Below are positions 32,353 to 40,596 of a stretch of 49,915 bases of DNA, piece after piece. Location: contig CAMNDM010000027.1 in NCBI GenBank assembly GCA_946535435.1, forward strand, positions 1 through 49,915, in the 5' to 3' direction. This DNA comes from Physcocola sp002396385. GTDB lineage: Bacteria > Bacteroidota > Bacteroidia > Bacteroidales > Paludibacteraceae. Position numbers and translations under genes: made by a program. The first letter of the stretch is position 1. Every line of letters starts with the position of its first letter. Below the pieces are notes generated by a model. It was not told where the DNA came from. It did not search any database and saw only the letters and a program-made list of their open reading frames with translations.

Positions 32353-35300
32353 TTGATTTCTCTTCTAAATTTTAGTGTCGGTAAAATAATAGCCGATTCT
32401 TCTTTGTCGTTCTCTCCTTTCCAAGCTACAATGAAGTCGATGGTGGCCGAAGTTGTCTCGTAACCCATTTTCTTGTAGTTATCGACTGTCTCTTGGCACT
32501 TTTTCGAGAGTTTGCCCACAGTGGTTTCGCGGCCGTTGATGTCAGCTACAAGGTTCTCGTTGTAAACTTTTAACGACATGCCGCTCCGCAGTTTGAAAAT
32601 AGCTTCTTTTTTGTCTTTAAAGAAACTTAGGAAGACGTCTTTATGGCTGAGTTGTAGGGCAATTTCAGCAGGTGCGGCATATTTGGTAGCGTCTGTCCTG
32701 TGTTCCACACCTTCAAGGTGGTAAGCGTCGAAAATGCTGTTGTTGCAGTGAATGAAGAGGTTTTCTTTTGCACGCGTCATCGCCACATACAACGCTCTTT
32801 TCTCTTCGTCGGTCTCTGCCTTATGGTTATTCAGCATCAGGTATACGTTGTCGAACTCCCGCCCTTTCGATTTGTGGATGGTCGAGACGATGATGGTGCC
32901 ACTTTCTGCTTGGTAGAAGTCTTCGAGGTTCGACTCTGTTATGAAATCCTGTAGGTTGCTCCAATACTTGGCTTTATTGTTTACCGCCTCAAAGTCGGCT
33001 ATTAGTTTGTTGCATATCTCCAGACAGGTGCTTGTAGCGTAAATCTCATTCAGTTTTGTTTTTGCCTCATTCCACAGTTTGTCATCTATTATTGGCGAAC
33101 CATGCAGATTGTTGTGTATTATTTTCGTAAAATGGCGAAGCTCCATAAGGTTCGACAGTCTGAAACCGTTCAGCGACTGGATGAGTTTTGCCCGATATCC
33201 TTTTTTTGTCAGCAGTCCCACCATGTTGGCGGCTTCGTTGTTGGTAGCAGTGAGCACGCACGCGCTTCCCGACTTGTAGAAGGCCTGTATCATTCTGAGT
33301 ATGGGTTCTTCCAAGTTCGGGCTGGTGTGTTTGGTAATAATCACTTTACCCAGTTCTTTCTGTATAGCGGTCACCTCTTGGCTTTTCATCCGGTTGCCGA
33401 TCTTAGCGGAAAAAGCATTGGCAAGAGCTACCACATTTTTCCTGCTCCTGTAATTTTCAACCAGTTCGTAGCGTTTTGCACCATATACGTCAATTAGTTT
33501 TTTCATATATTGGGAGCTTGCTCCACGGAAATCGTAGATGTTCTGGTCGTCGTCGCCCACGGCAATTACACGCATGTTTTCGTTGTTCTTCATCAATGCC
33601 TCAACAAGGGCGAACTCGTCCGCATCCATATCTTGTGCCTCATCGATAACAAGAACGGTTTTCGCAATATTTTTGGGGTCTACTTCTCCGTTTTCAATCA
33701 TCGATACGGCTTGGGGTACCACGTCTTTCGAGTCTTCAATAGAACCTATTTTCCCCAGTAGGTCGAAGCAGTACGAATGGAAAGTTTTTATATCAACAAA
33801 GGCGGCAGCGTTACCAACCAGGTTTATCAACCGCTTCTTAAATTCGGTGGCAGCAGCCCTCGAGAAAGTCAGCATCAGCAGTTGCTCGTGTTTGACGTCT
33901 TCCAGCAGTAACAACGATGCCAGCTTGTGTACCAGCACACGGGTTTTGCCACTACCGGGGCCGGCAGCCACAACTATGTTTTTGCTCTCGTTGTCGTCGA
34001 TAATAGCTTTTTGCATTGCCGACAGTTCTCCAAAAATCTGTTGGTATTTGTCGGGTGTTATGCTCCTCTTAATTTCAGCAATACGTTCTCCCTTGAAGTA
34101 TTTGTTTATGAACTTCTTATAGTCAATTGTAAAGTAGTCGGCAACAAATGCGAGTGCGGCGTTGTAATCTTTCACCATCAGGTTCGCATATTCGCCCACA
34201 ATGTGTATCTGTTGAGTTTTCAGTTCGTAGTATTTCTCGAGCTTTTCGTAGTGTTTTTTATTGTAGAAAAGAATCTTATTCCCTTCTTTGTCAATGGTAA
34301 AGCGTTGTATTTCGAGGTTGTTGTAAAAAACCAGGAAGCCGCCCTCCAACTTCATTACACCAATTTTCTGCAAATAGAGCAGAGCGTCTTCTACATCTTC
34401 AATTTTTGCGTGCTGGCTGAATAGCCCTGTTCCAGACATCCTGTTGTAGCCGTTTAGCAGCTCAAGAATTGAAAACTCCACTGCGCTCATTCCTTGTTCC
34501 TTTTTTGTGGAGAGGACTTTCTTGTAGAGTTCTTTCACAACAAAACGGCAGATGTCGATTCGTCTTTGGAATTTCTCTGTTATTATGTCGTAGGGAAGTA
34601 TAGGGACAATGCGTGTGCTTTGGTCTGCAACCAGTTCCTCTTTTTTGATGTAACCCTTAATGGTCAGGTAGTAGAAAATGGTTCGTATGTTCCGAACGGT
34701 GCACTTGATGCCGTTTTGCTCAACAAGTCCGTTCAACTCTTTGAGTTGGAAGGTCTGTTCTTCGTTCCCGATTAGCCCAAGTAGGAAGTTCTCGATTTTA
34801 ACGAAGCGTTCTAAGCCCAGTTTGGCTTTATTCTCGGTGTCATCGTAGCTAATGAAGGCCGACATGTCTTTGCCATCGGCCAGAAGCCCGTCCTGCCGCA
34901 TGGTGTTGATGCAACTGATGACGTCACGTTTCTTGATGCCCAGCGTGTCGGCAAGATAGTCGATTCTTGACTCGGCTTCTCCGTTATTTGCGTTAGCGAT
35001 AGACCGGCTTGAAATCAGCGATTTGATAATGCGACGGGCATATAGTTTGTGGTCTGGACTCTCGAAATTTTCCGATTTGTCGATGACGAGTCCGGCCTCG
35101 TCCATATTTTTTGCGCGTATGCTGTCGGCGAAGATACGTGGATAGTTTCTTCCCCTTTTTACGAATCCCGCATCTTCAAGAGCTGCAATAGCAGTCTTTA
35201 CACGGGTTTCCTTGTCGATTCTGGTTTCATTCCCAGAATCGCTTTCACCCCATATTTCACGTGCGATGTCAAGGGCGGAGCATTTGACAACGAGTCGGTC

Positions 35301-37244
35301 TTTTGTGAATTTTCTTATGGTTTTCCAAACTTGCTGTATCTCGCTAATGCTGAGTTTCGTTTGGTTGAGCAAGATGAAGTGCTTGTTGAGGTCGTTGTCG
35401 TTGTACAGCACGTAACAGTCGGCTTGCAGGTTTTGGTCACGTCCGGCCCTGCCTGCTTCCTGCACATAGTTTTCCAGTGAGTCGGAAATATCGTAGTGGA
35501 CCACCAGACCCACGTTTGGTTTGTCGACACCCATACCGAAGGCCGAGGTGGCAACTATCACTTTTACCTCGTCTCTGATAAAAGCCTCTTGGTTGGCAAT
35601 TTTTTCGGTCGGGTCCATCTTTCCGTTGTAGGGTAGTGCCGGAAAGCCGTCTTTTGTCAGTCTTTCTGCCAGTTCTTTTGTACGTTTTGTTCGTGAGGCG
35701 TACACAATGGTGGGGCAGTCTTTAAACTCGATTAGTTGTCTGAGTTCGTTGTATTTGTCGGCATCTGTTTCCTTGTACCGCACGTTATAGTGCAGATTAT
35801 TGCGGGTGGCGCTGGTGGTGAACATTTGAAGTTCGATACCGAGTTTCTGTAAAAAGTAGTCTTTAATGTCGCTGATGACTTTTTGTTTGGCAGTGGCGGT
35901 AAAGCACGATACGGCAACGGGTTTTGGTGAGAGTTTCTTTTCCTGGTATTCGCGTATAAAGTCGCCAATAAAGAGGTAGTCAACTCTGAAATCCTGCCCC
36001 CATGCCGAGAAGCAGTGTGCCTCGTCAATCACAAACCGGACCACAGTGCGCTTCAGCAACAGGCTTTCAACTGTTTTCGACCGAAGTTGTTCGGGCGAGA
36101 TGTACAACAGGTTGGCAGTGCCGTTGGCAACTTGTTCTATTGCCTCTTTTCGGTCTAATGGCGATAACATTCCGTTGATGGTGACCGCGTTGGTCAGCCC
36201 CTTCTCAATCAGGTTGTCGACCTGGTCTTTCATCAATGACTGTAGCGGAGAAATGACGACCGTAAGTCCGCGCACCAGTTCGCCGGCTATCAGGGCAGGC
36301 AGTTGGAAGGTGATAGACTTGCCTCCGCCTGTTGGAAAAATAGCTAGCAGCGATTTGCCATCAATGGCCGCTTTTACGGCATTTTCCTGTAAAGGCTCGT
36401 TGTTGAACAGACGGAACTTGGGGTAACCGAAAAACTTTTTCAAGCCGTTCTCCGCATTTAGGCGGCTCCTGCAATAGGCACATTGGTTGCACGGGGCTTG
36501 GCGCAGCTGGTAGATGACGTTTTCTATGTCGAGATAGTTTTTCAGCAGCCAGGCAGGGGTTATGGAGCACCGGTCCATAGTGCCGATTAAGGCCAGGGTG
36601 TAGGCTAACTCTACCGGCTGTTGCGTTATTATTTTCTCAAGGTCTGCGTTTCCGCAAATTTCGCCCTCAAATTCCTGCCTGATAAGTGCGGCTAAGTCGG
36701 TTGGCGACTCGTGAAAATCGGTAAAGTCAAAAAATCCTGTGAATTCGGGAACCTTGTTGAGTAGTCCGAAATAGATGCTTTTCAGGTTATGGTTTAACTT
36801 GTTGAAAGCGGCTACTTCGTCCCAAAACAGGTCGCGTGCCTTTATGGCGTCGTTGAGCGGGTTATTCAGTTCATCGCTCTGAATCTTGTCGTCTTTTAGC
36901 AGCTTGTGGTACGGCCTTTTAGGGAACAGCAGTGGCGACAGGTAGAGTGTGTCGATGGGTTTGGTTGTGGGTTGCGCGTCGCCAGTCGGCAGCATATTTT
37001 TCAGAAAAGACGAAACACGTCCGAATGTACCTTTCAGTTCTTCCAGTGCAGGCGTCAGGTATTTCAGGTCATGGTGTATGATGTTATGTCCGCAGAGGTA
37101 TTCCTTGTGGTCGATGAAGTTACGGAATTCCTCAATCGAGTGTGTATGGAGTTCTCGCTGTTTATCGTCAATGGCGCCAAGATCCTTTATCTTTTTGTCG
37201 TCAACTCCTATTTCGCTATCAATAAAGACAATACTCTTGTTCAT
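32349..37244 (-). CDS. Giant fusion: DEDD exonuclease-like, RecQ (SF2) helicase, UvrD (SF1) helicase
   Basis: The 1,631-residue protein has three enzyme modules. Residues 1 to about 150 look like a DnaQ/DEDD exonuclease: FIDSEIG (Asp9, Glu11), GHNIIHHD (Asp59) and NDAIKARDLF (Asp132). The DEDDh His is replaced by Asn127, so activity is uncertain. A CxxCxxC cluster (CNQCAYC, about residue 254) precedes the RecQ core: Walker A IFPTGGGKS (about 303), VIDEAHCFSAWG (about 405), then VQEAGRAGRDQ (motif VI). Several helical/winged regions follow. From about residue 1,090 comes a UvrD-type helicase: AAGPGSGKTRV, DEAQDMD (about 1,200), VGDDDQNIYDFRG, STIHKSKGREFD and ALYVAMTRAKEN. A small C-terminal domain closes it. 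It should track and unwind DNA; a role in repair or in DNA defence are both possible. It lies 33 bases after a VanW-family gene. Confidence 0.85.
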   Translation of the reverse strand: MNKSIVFIDSEIGVDDKKIKDLGAIDDKQRELHTHSIEEFRNFIDHKEYLCGHNIIHHDLKYLTPALEELKGTFGRVSSFLKNMLPTGDAQPTTKPIDTLYLSPLLFPKRPYHKLLKDDKIQSDELNNPLNDAIKARDLFWDEVAAFNKLNHNLKSIYFGLLNKVPEFTGFFDFTDFHESPTDLAALIRQEFEGEICGNADLEKIITQQPVELAYTLALIGTMDRCSITPAWLLKNYLDIENVIYQLRQAPCNQCAYCRSRLNAENGLKKFFGYPKFRLFNNEPLQENAVKAAIDGKSLLAIFPTGGGKSITFQLPALIAGELVRGLTVVISPLQSLMKDQVDNLIEKGLTNAVTINGMLSPLDRKEAIEQVANGTANLLYISPEQLRSKTVESLLLKRTVVRFVIDEAHCFSAWGQDFRVDYLFIGDFIREYQEKKLSPKPVAVSCFTATAKQKVISDIKDYFLQKLGIELQMFTTSATRNNLHYNVRYKETDADKYNELRQLIEFKDCPTIVYASRTKRTKELAERLTKDGFPALPYNGKMDPTEKIANQEAFIRDEVKVIVATSAFGMGVDKPNVGLVVHYDISDSLENYVQEAGRAGRDQNLQADCYVLYNDNDLNKHFILLNQTKLSISEIQQVWKTIRKFTKDRLVVKCSALDIAREIWGESDSGNETRIDKETRVKTAIAALEDAGFVKRGRNYPRIFADSIRAKNMDEAGLVIDKSENFESPDHKLYARRIIKSLISSRSIANANNGEAESRIDYLADTLGIKKRDVISCINTMRQDGLLADGKDMSAFISYDDTENKAKLGLERFVKIENFLLGLIGNEEQTFQLKELNGLVEQNGIKCTVRNIRTIFYYLTIKGYIKKEELVADQSTRIVPILPYDIITEKFQRRIDICRFVVKELYKKVLSTKKEQGMSAVEFSILELLNGYNRMSGTGLFSQHAKIEDVEDALLYLQKIGVMKLEGGFLVFYNNLEIQRFTIDKEGNKILFYNKKHYEKLEKYYELKTQQIHIVGEYANLMVKDYNAALAFVADYFTIDYKKFINKYFKGERIAEIKRSITPDKYQQIFGELSAMQKAIIDDNESKNIVVAAGPGSGKTRVLVHKLASLLLLEDVKHEQLLMLTFSRAAATEFKKRLINLVGNAAAFVDIKTFHSYCFDLLGKIGSIEDSKDVVPQAVSMIENGEVDPKNIAKTVLVIDEAQDMDADEFALVEALMKNNENMRVIAVGDDDQNIYDFRGASSQYMKKLIDVYGAKRYELVENYRSRKNVVALANAFSAKIGNRMKSQEVTAIQKELGKVIITKHTSPNLEEPILRMIQAFYKSGSACVLTATNNEAANMVGLLTKKGYRAKLIQSLNGFRLSNLMELRHFTKIIHNNLHGSPIIDDKLWNEAKTKLNEIYATSTCLEICNKLIADFEAVNNKAKYWSNLQDFITESNLEDFYQAESGTIIVSTIHKSKGREFDNVYLMLNNHKAETDEEKRALYVAMTRAKENLFIHCNNSIFDAYHLEGVEHRTDATKYAAPAEIALQLSHKDVFLSFFKDKKEAIFKLRSGMSLKVYNENLVADINGRETTVGKLSKKCQETVDNYKKMGYETTSATIDFIVAWKGENDKEESAIILPTLKFRREIN

Positions 37245-37277
37245 AACATCTAATTTGTCGGTAGTTCTTCTTGTAGT

Positions 37278-38090
37278 TTATTTGTCCAGTAGCGGGTTAT
37301 ACATCATAATGGCATTGTTTTCGGCAACAAGTTCGTGGCAAATCTCGCCAGTCACGTTGTTGGTAATTTTGCGCCAAATACGGTTATGGCGGGTATATCC
37401 GCCCCACATTTGCTGTGTAATTTGGTGGTCGGTTTCATACACCTCGTAGGTTTTGTTCACGGCTTGGTCGCAGCCGATGCTACCGTGCAGAAATTCCTCG
37501 TCCAACCAGAGGTTTATCTTGAAGGTGTATTCGGTATTGTTGGTCAGTTGCAGGTCGATGTAGTTGTAGGCGAGGGTTGCCCCACAGGCGAACGGTATGG
37601 TTCGGTTCACATCGGGAAACACATCGTAGCTGTGGCGCCAGCGTTCGGTAACCGTCAGCGGTGTGTGCAGTGCCATCCAGTAAAGCAGGTTGCCCAGTTG
37701 GCATAAGCCTCCGCCAACTCCTTCCGCCACTTTTCCGTTGTGGATCATCATACCCACCTTGTAGCCCCTTCTGGCGGAAGGCCGCCCCACCAGTTTCCAA
37801 ACCGACAGGGTCTCACCAGGCTTTATTACAATGCCGTTGATGGGTGCAATGGCCAGTTTAAGATTCGTTATCTTGTTGTATTGCAGACGCATATCAACGT
37901 CTTTCAACTTGCGTAGCAACGTCGATTTATGTTCAATAAGCACATTCCCGCACTTTATGCGGTCGTCTCTTTTTGCGAATTTGGTACCAGAAAAATACCA
38001 CTTGAGTTTTCTTTTCAATATGTAGAACTCCCTACCGAGCACCCGTCTGAAAGGACTTCTTACAACCGGTTTTTCAACAAAAGGTTCCAT
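37278..38090 (-). CDS. VanW family protein
   Basis: This 270-residue protein matches the VanW family: the hallmark GETLSVWKLVGRPSARRGYK, then AEGVGGGLCQLGNLLYWMALHTPLTVTERWRHSYDVFPD in pieces, and PFACGATLAYNYIDLQLTNN. No signal peptide is visible. VanW was named from vanB-type clusters, but its biochemical role is unknown and it does not by itself give vancomycin resistance; no van genes are nearby. It is 33 bases upstream of the giant helicase and may be co-transcribed with it, a pairing with no obvious logic. Confidence 0.85.
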   Translation of the reverse strand: MEPFVEKPVVRSPFRRVLGREFYILKRKLKWYFSGTKFAKRDDRIKCGNVLIEHKSTLLRKLKDVDMRLQYNKITNLKLAIAPINGIVIKPGETLSVWKLVGRPSARRGYKVGMMIHNGKVAEGVGGGLCQLGNLLYWMALHTPLTVTERWRHSYDVFPDVNRTIPFACGATLAYNYIDLQLTNNTEYTFKINLWLDEEFLHGSIGCDQAVNKTYEVYETDHQITQQMWGGYTRHNRIWRKITNNVTGEICHELVAENNAIMMYNPLLDK

Positions 38091-38135
38091 AGGCGTATTT
38101 TTCCGTAAAGATAGGGAAAATAGCCAAATAAGGGC

Positions 38136-39437
38136 CTATTTAGCAGGGTTTTCCTCTTCTTCGTAGTAGGTGATGTCGAAATTGGTCACGTATTCTTTTT
38201 CAGTATTTCCACCATTTTTATATTTGTAGACCGTTTCCGAGTGCTTGACCACGTTCCCATATTTGTCGGTTGTTTTAATATGTTTTCTGGTAACGCGTCC
38301 GTTTTTGTCGTAGTGCCATTCTCTGACGCAGACCCCAGAAGCGTTGTATTCTGAGAATTCGAGCGGAATATCGTAAATAAACAGTTTTTCGGTCATCGAT
38401 TTGTTCTTCTTGTTGAAAGTGCGTTCAATATGTCCGTCTTCAAAAACCGATTTGATACAATTTCCCTCGCTATCGAAAAAATCTTCAAATGCGATAGCGT
38501 TATTCTCATCATAGATTCTGCGACTGGTGCGTATGTTCTTTTTATTGTATTTTGTTATTTCCCGCGAAGTGGTAAACGGTTGAATCCTGCGTTCAATCTC
38601 GCCATCGGGACGGTGGTATTGGAAATAGCTTTTGTGTGCATGCAGCACAGTGTCGCCATTCGTATTGCAGACAATGGTGTCTTTGTGGTTGCCATAAACC
38701 ATTTTCTTGAGTTTGCCGTTCGGAAGGTACGAGAAGACATATTTGTTATTGGGGTCACCCTTATAGAGTTTTTCAACCAGCTGTCCCAGTTTATTGTAGC
38801 GGTACACGTAGTTGTTATCTTTTACCAGGCGTCCGTTCTCGTAAGCCCATGTGTCGTCCCATTTGTCGTTATTGTCCGTCGTTGTACCGGCCGACTTTTC
38901 CCAGAAATGGCGTTCTCCGATTTTACGCCCGAGTTCGTCGTACTTGTAAAGAGTGACGTAAGGCTCGTAGTCGTTAACCTCTTTGTATTCGGTCTTTTTC
39001 GCCAATTCACCCTTTGTGTTGTATTCGTATTTGGTGTGACACTTAACTTGGTTTTTAACCCATTCGGCATTGTTCGCACATTTTTTCAGGCATCGGTTTT
39101 CTGCCGTTGCGGGACGGGCTTCAACGCTATCTTTGTCGCAAGAGTTGCAGGGGAGGCTGAAGTCGGTATGTGTCTTGTTAATGATGTTACCCACCATGTC
39201 GAAGTCTGTTGTCAGTGTGCTTGAAGTACCTTCCCATCGTGTAGCCTTTCCTTGTGTGAGGAGTCCGTCTTTATTGAAGGCAAGGTAGAGGCTCTTGTTG
39301 CGTGAGACAGCCGCATAGCTCTTCACTGGGCCTTTTAGTCCGAAATCTTTAACGTACTCCCCATATTCCTCGGGGTTCATATCAACTGCCCACGAGTTAG
39401 TGGCAGCGGCTAAAAAAAGGAAAAGTATTTTTTTCAT
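38136..39437 (-). CDS. Secreted protein with YD/RHS-like repeats
   Basis: This 433-residue protein has a signal peptide (MKKILFLFLAAATNSWA). The mature part is a series of short beta-strand repeats of the form YxYDxxGRxxxxxxx: YEYNTKGELAKKTEY, YKYDELGRKIGERHF, YRYNKLGQLVEKLY, FSYLPNGKLKKMVY, and later NKKNIRTSRRIYDENN. This YD-like repeat is the element of RHS shells, here without the RHS core. Two Cys pairs (SLPCNSCDKD, NRCLKKC) occur near residues 97-120. It is probably an exported beta-sheet scaffold. The function is unknown. Confidence 0.6.
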   Translation of the reverse strand: MKKILFLFLAAATNSWAVDMNPEEYGEYVKDFGLKGPVKSYAAVSRNKSLYLAFNKDGLLTQGKATRWEGTSSTLTTDFDMVGNIINKTHTDFSLPCNSCDKDSVEARPATAENRCLKKCANNAEWVKNQVKCHTKYEYNTKGELAKKTEYKEVNDYEPYVTLYKYDELGRKIGERHFWEKSAGTTTDNNDKWDDTWAYENGRLVKDNNYVYRYNKLGQLVEKLYKGDPNNKYVFSYLPNGKLKKMVYGNHKDTIVCNTNGDTVLHAHKSYFQYHRPDGEIERRIQPFTTSREITKYNKKNIRTSRRIYDENNAIAFEDFFDSEGNCIKSVFEDGHIERTFNKKNKSMTEKLFIYDIPLEFSEYNASGVCVREWHYDKNGRVTRKHIKTTDKYGNVVKHSETVYKYKNGGNTEKEYVTNFDITYYEEEENPAK

Positions 39438-39758
39438 GTGTTTTATATATTCTTGCCAATCTTCTTTCTCTACATGGCGGGCAGACTACCTCCATACAAA
39501 TAAGTGGAGGTTGTGATAGATGTTGCGGACTATCGTGTGAACGAAGGCACAAAAGTCTATCAAGAGAAACAAGTTGTAACTATATCAGTAACAAAATCCG
39601 TATACGGACTCTTATGCAAAGTTAGCATAAAAAATGTGAATTTCTGCCGTCGGAGAGGTTAGATAGTTCGCATAATACCGAATGTATTGGAAATTAGGCA
39701 GATTCCAATCATTTTTTTCTTGCATTTCCTTCGTGTGACATAGCGACGAAGGTTCGGC
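39438..39758. other. Intergenic region with two small hairpins
   Basis: No gene is seen in 321 bases. CCTTCGT (39728-39734) pairs with ACGAAGG (39746-39752) just past the minus-strand stop at 39759 and could terminate that gene. ACCTCCA (39488-39494) pairs with TGGAGGT (39505-39511) in the leader of the YD-repeat gene. Confidence 0.45.
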
Positions 39759-40277
39759 TTAATACCTTCTGGTGAAGGAGGGTGGAAAGGCGTTGCCCAT
39801 ATCCATTGTGGAGGTCAGTACTTTATAGTCGGACGATATGTTGTATGTTATTTTCTTATCAATTATAAGTTCGTTATCACGCACCTCGTATCGGAATGTC
39901 CTGGTGTAAATGTCGCCAAAACCAAAATCTTCGGGTGCTGAGGTGCCAACCGGCTTCGTCTCGACACGGATAGTGACAAGATTGTAGTCGCTACTGAAGC
40001 TCATAGAGGCATTGATATTAATGGTGGGTAGCATCCGGCTTTTTTCTGTTAGGGAATTAAAGCCACGCCAATGTTGCTTTGTCGAGGTCCTATAGGCGTA
40101 TTGTGCGCCGGCAAACTGGCTGTGGGCTATATTGTAGGAAAATATGCCAGCAGTTGTCGAGTCTGTCTCCTGTGTCAACTGTGCGCTTTTTTTTGAGCCA
40201 ACGGCGCACGATGCTGTGAATAACAGCACGAGCCCTATTAAAACAAGGTTTTTAACTGCGTTTATCTTTTTTTGCAT
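39759..40277 (-). CDS. Hypothetical lipoprotein
   Basis: I chose the ATG at 40277 (MQKKINAVKNLVLIGLVLLFTASC), three codons inside the longest frame, because it gives a standard lipoprotein signal with lipobox FTASC. The 172-residue product has a mature part with a strand-rich segment (MLPTININASMSFSSDYNLVTIRVETKP) and a C-terminal YTRTFRYEVRDNELIIDKKITY. I do not recognise the family. It is monocistronic and lies between the YD-repeat gene and the divergent hybrid two-component regulator. Confidence 0.6.
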   Translation of the reverse strand: MQKKINAVKNLVLIGLVLLFTASCAVGSKKSAQLTQETDSTTAGIFSYNIAHSQFAGAQYAYRTSTKQHWRGFNSLTEKSRMLPTININASMSFSSDYNLVTIRVETKPVGTSAPEDFGFGDIYTRTFRYEVRDNELIIDKKITYNISSDYKVLTSTMDMGNAFPPSFTRRY

Positions 40278-40433
40278 ACCCGTCACATTTTCGTAAAATT
40301 AGCAATATTCTTGTTTCAAGAAGCAAGAACACCGTCAAATCTTTACTGAAAAGGGAGACATGTGTTGTTTTCTGAAGGAGGAAATCAAACAGGATTGAGA
40401 AAACAGGTTAGAATACGACATTGTGGTTGAAAA

Positions 40434-40464
40434 GTTGTCAAGTCACCCTAAATTAGTATATTTG
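40434..40464 (+). promoter_or_regulatory. Promoter of the hybrid two-component regulator
   Basis: GTTG (40434-40437), 19 bases, then TATATTTG (40457-40464), an exact -7 element. This leaves a leader of about 125 bases to the ATG. No gene was seen in the rest of the 310-base gap 40287-40596. Confidence 0.6.
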
Positions 40465-40596
40465 CGTGAAAGGAGGCTTTTATTCTGCGGCACCGCCTGT
40501 CTAATTACCAATGCGAACGCAGTCCGTTTCGTTTTTCAACATTCAGACAGGAGTCAGAGCCTAAGGGGAGAGGTCTCTGTATGAGAGAATACGATA

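Noticed and set aside
37278..38090. Vancomycin resistance determinant
   Set aside because: VanW proteins occur widely outside resistance clusters and no vanH, vanA/B, vanX or vanRS genes are present.
32349..38090. Multi-gene phage defence system built around the giant helicase
   Set aside because: No methylase, restriction nuclease, reverse transcriptase or other known defence gene lies next to it; the neighbours are VanW and RNase HI. The helicase is reported on its own merits instead.
38430..39224. 264-residue plus-strand open frame
   Set aside because: It lies antisense to the YD-repeat protein with a signal peptide, and its residue makeup (Val, Phe, Cys rich) is that of a reversed frame.
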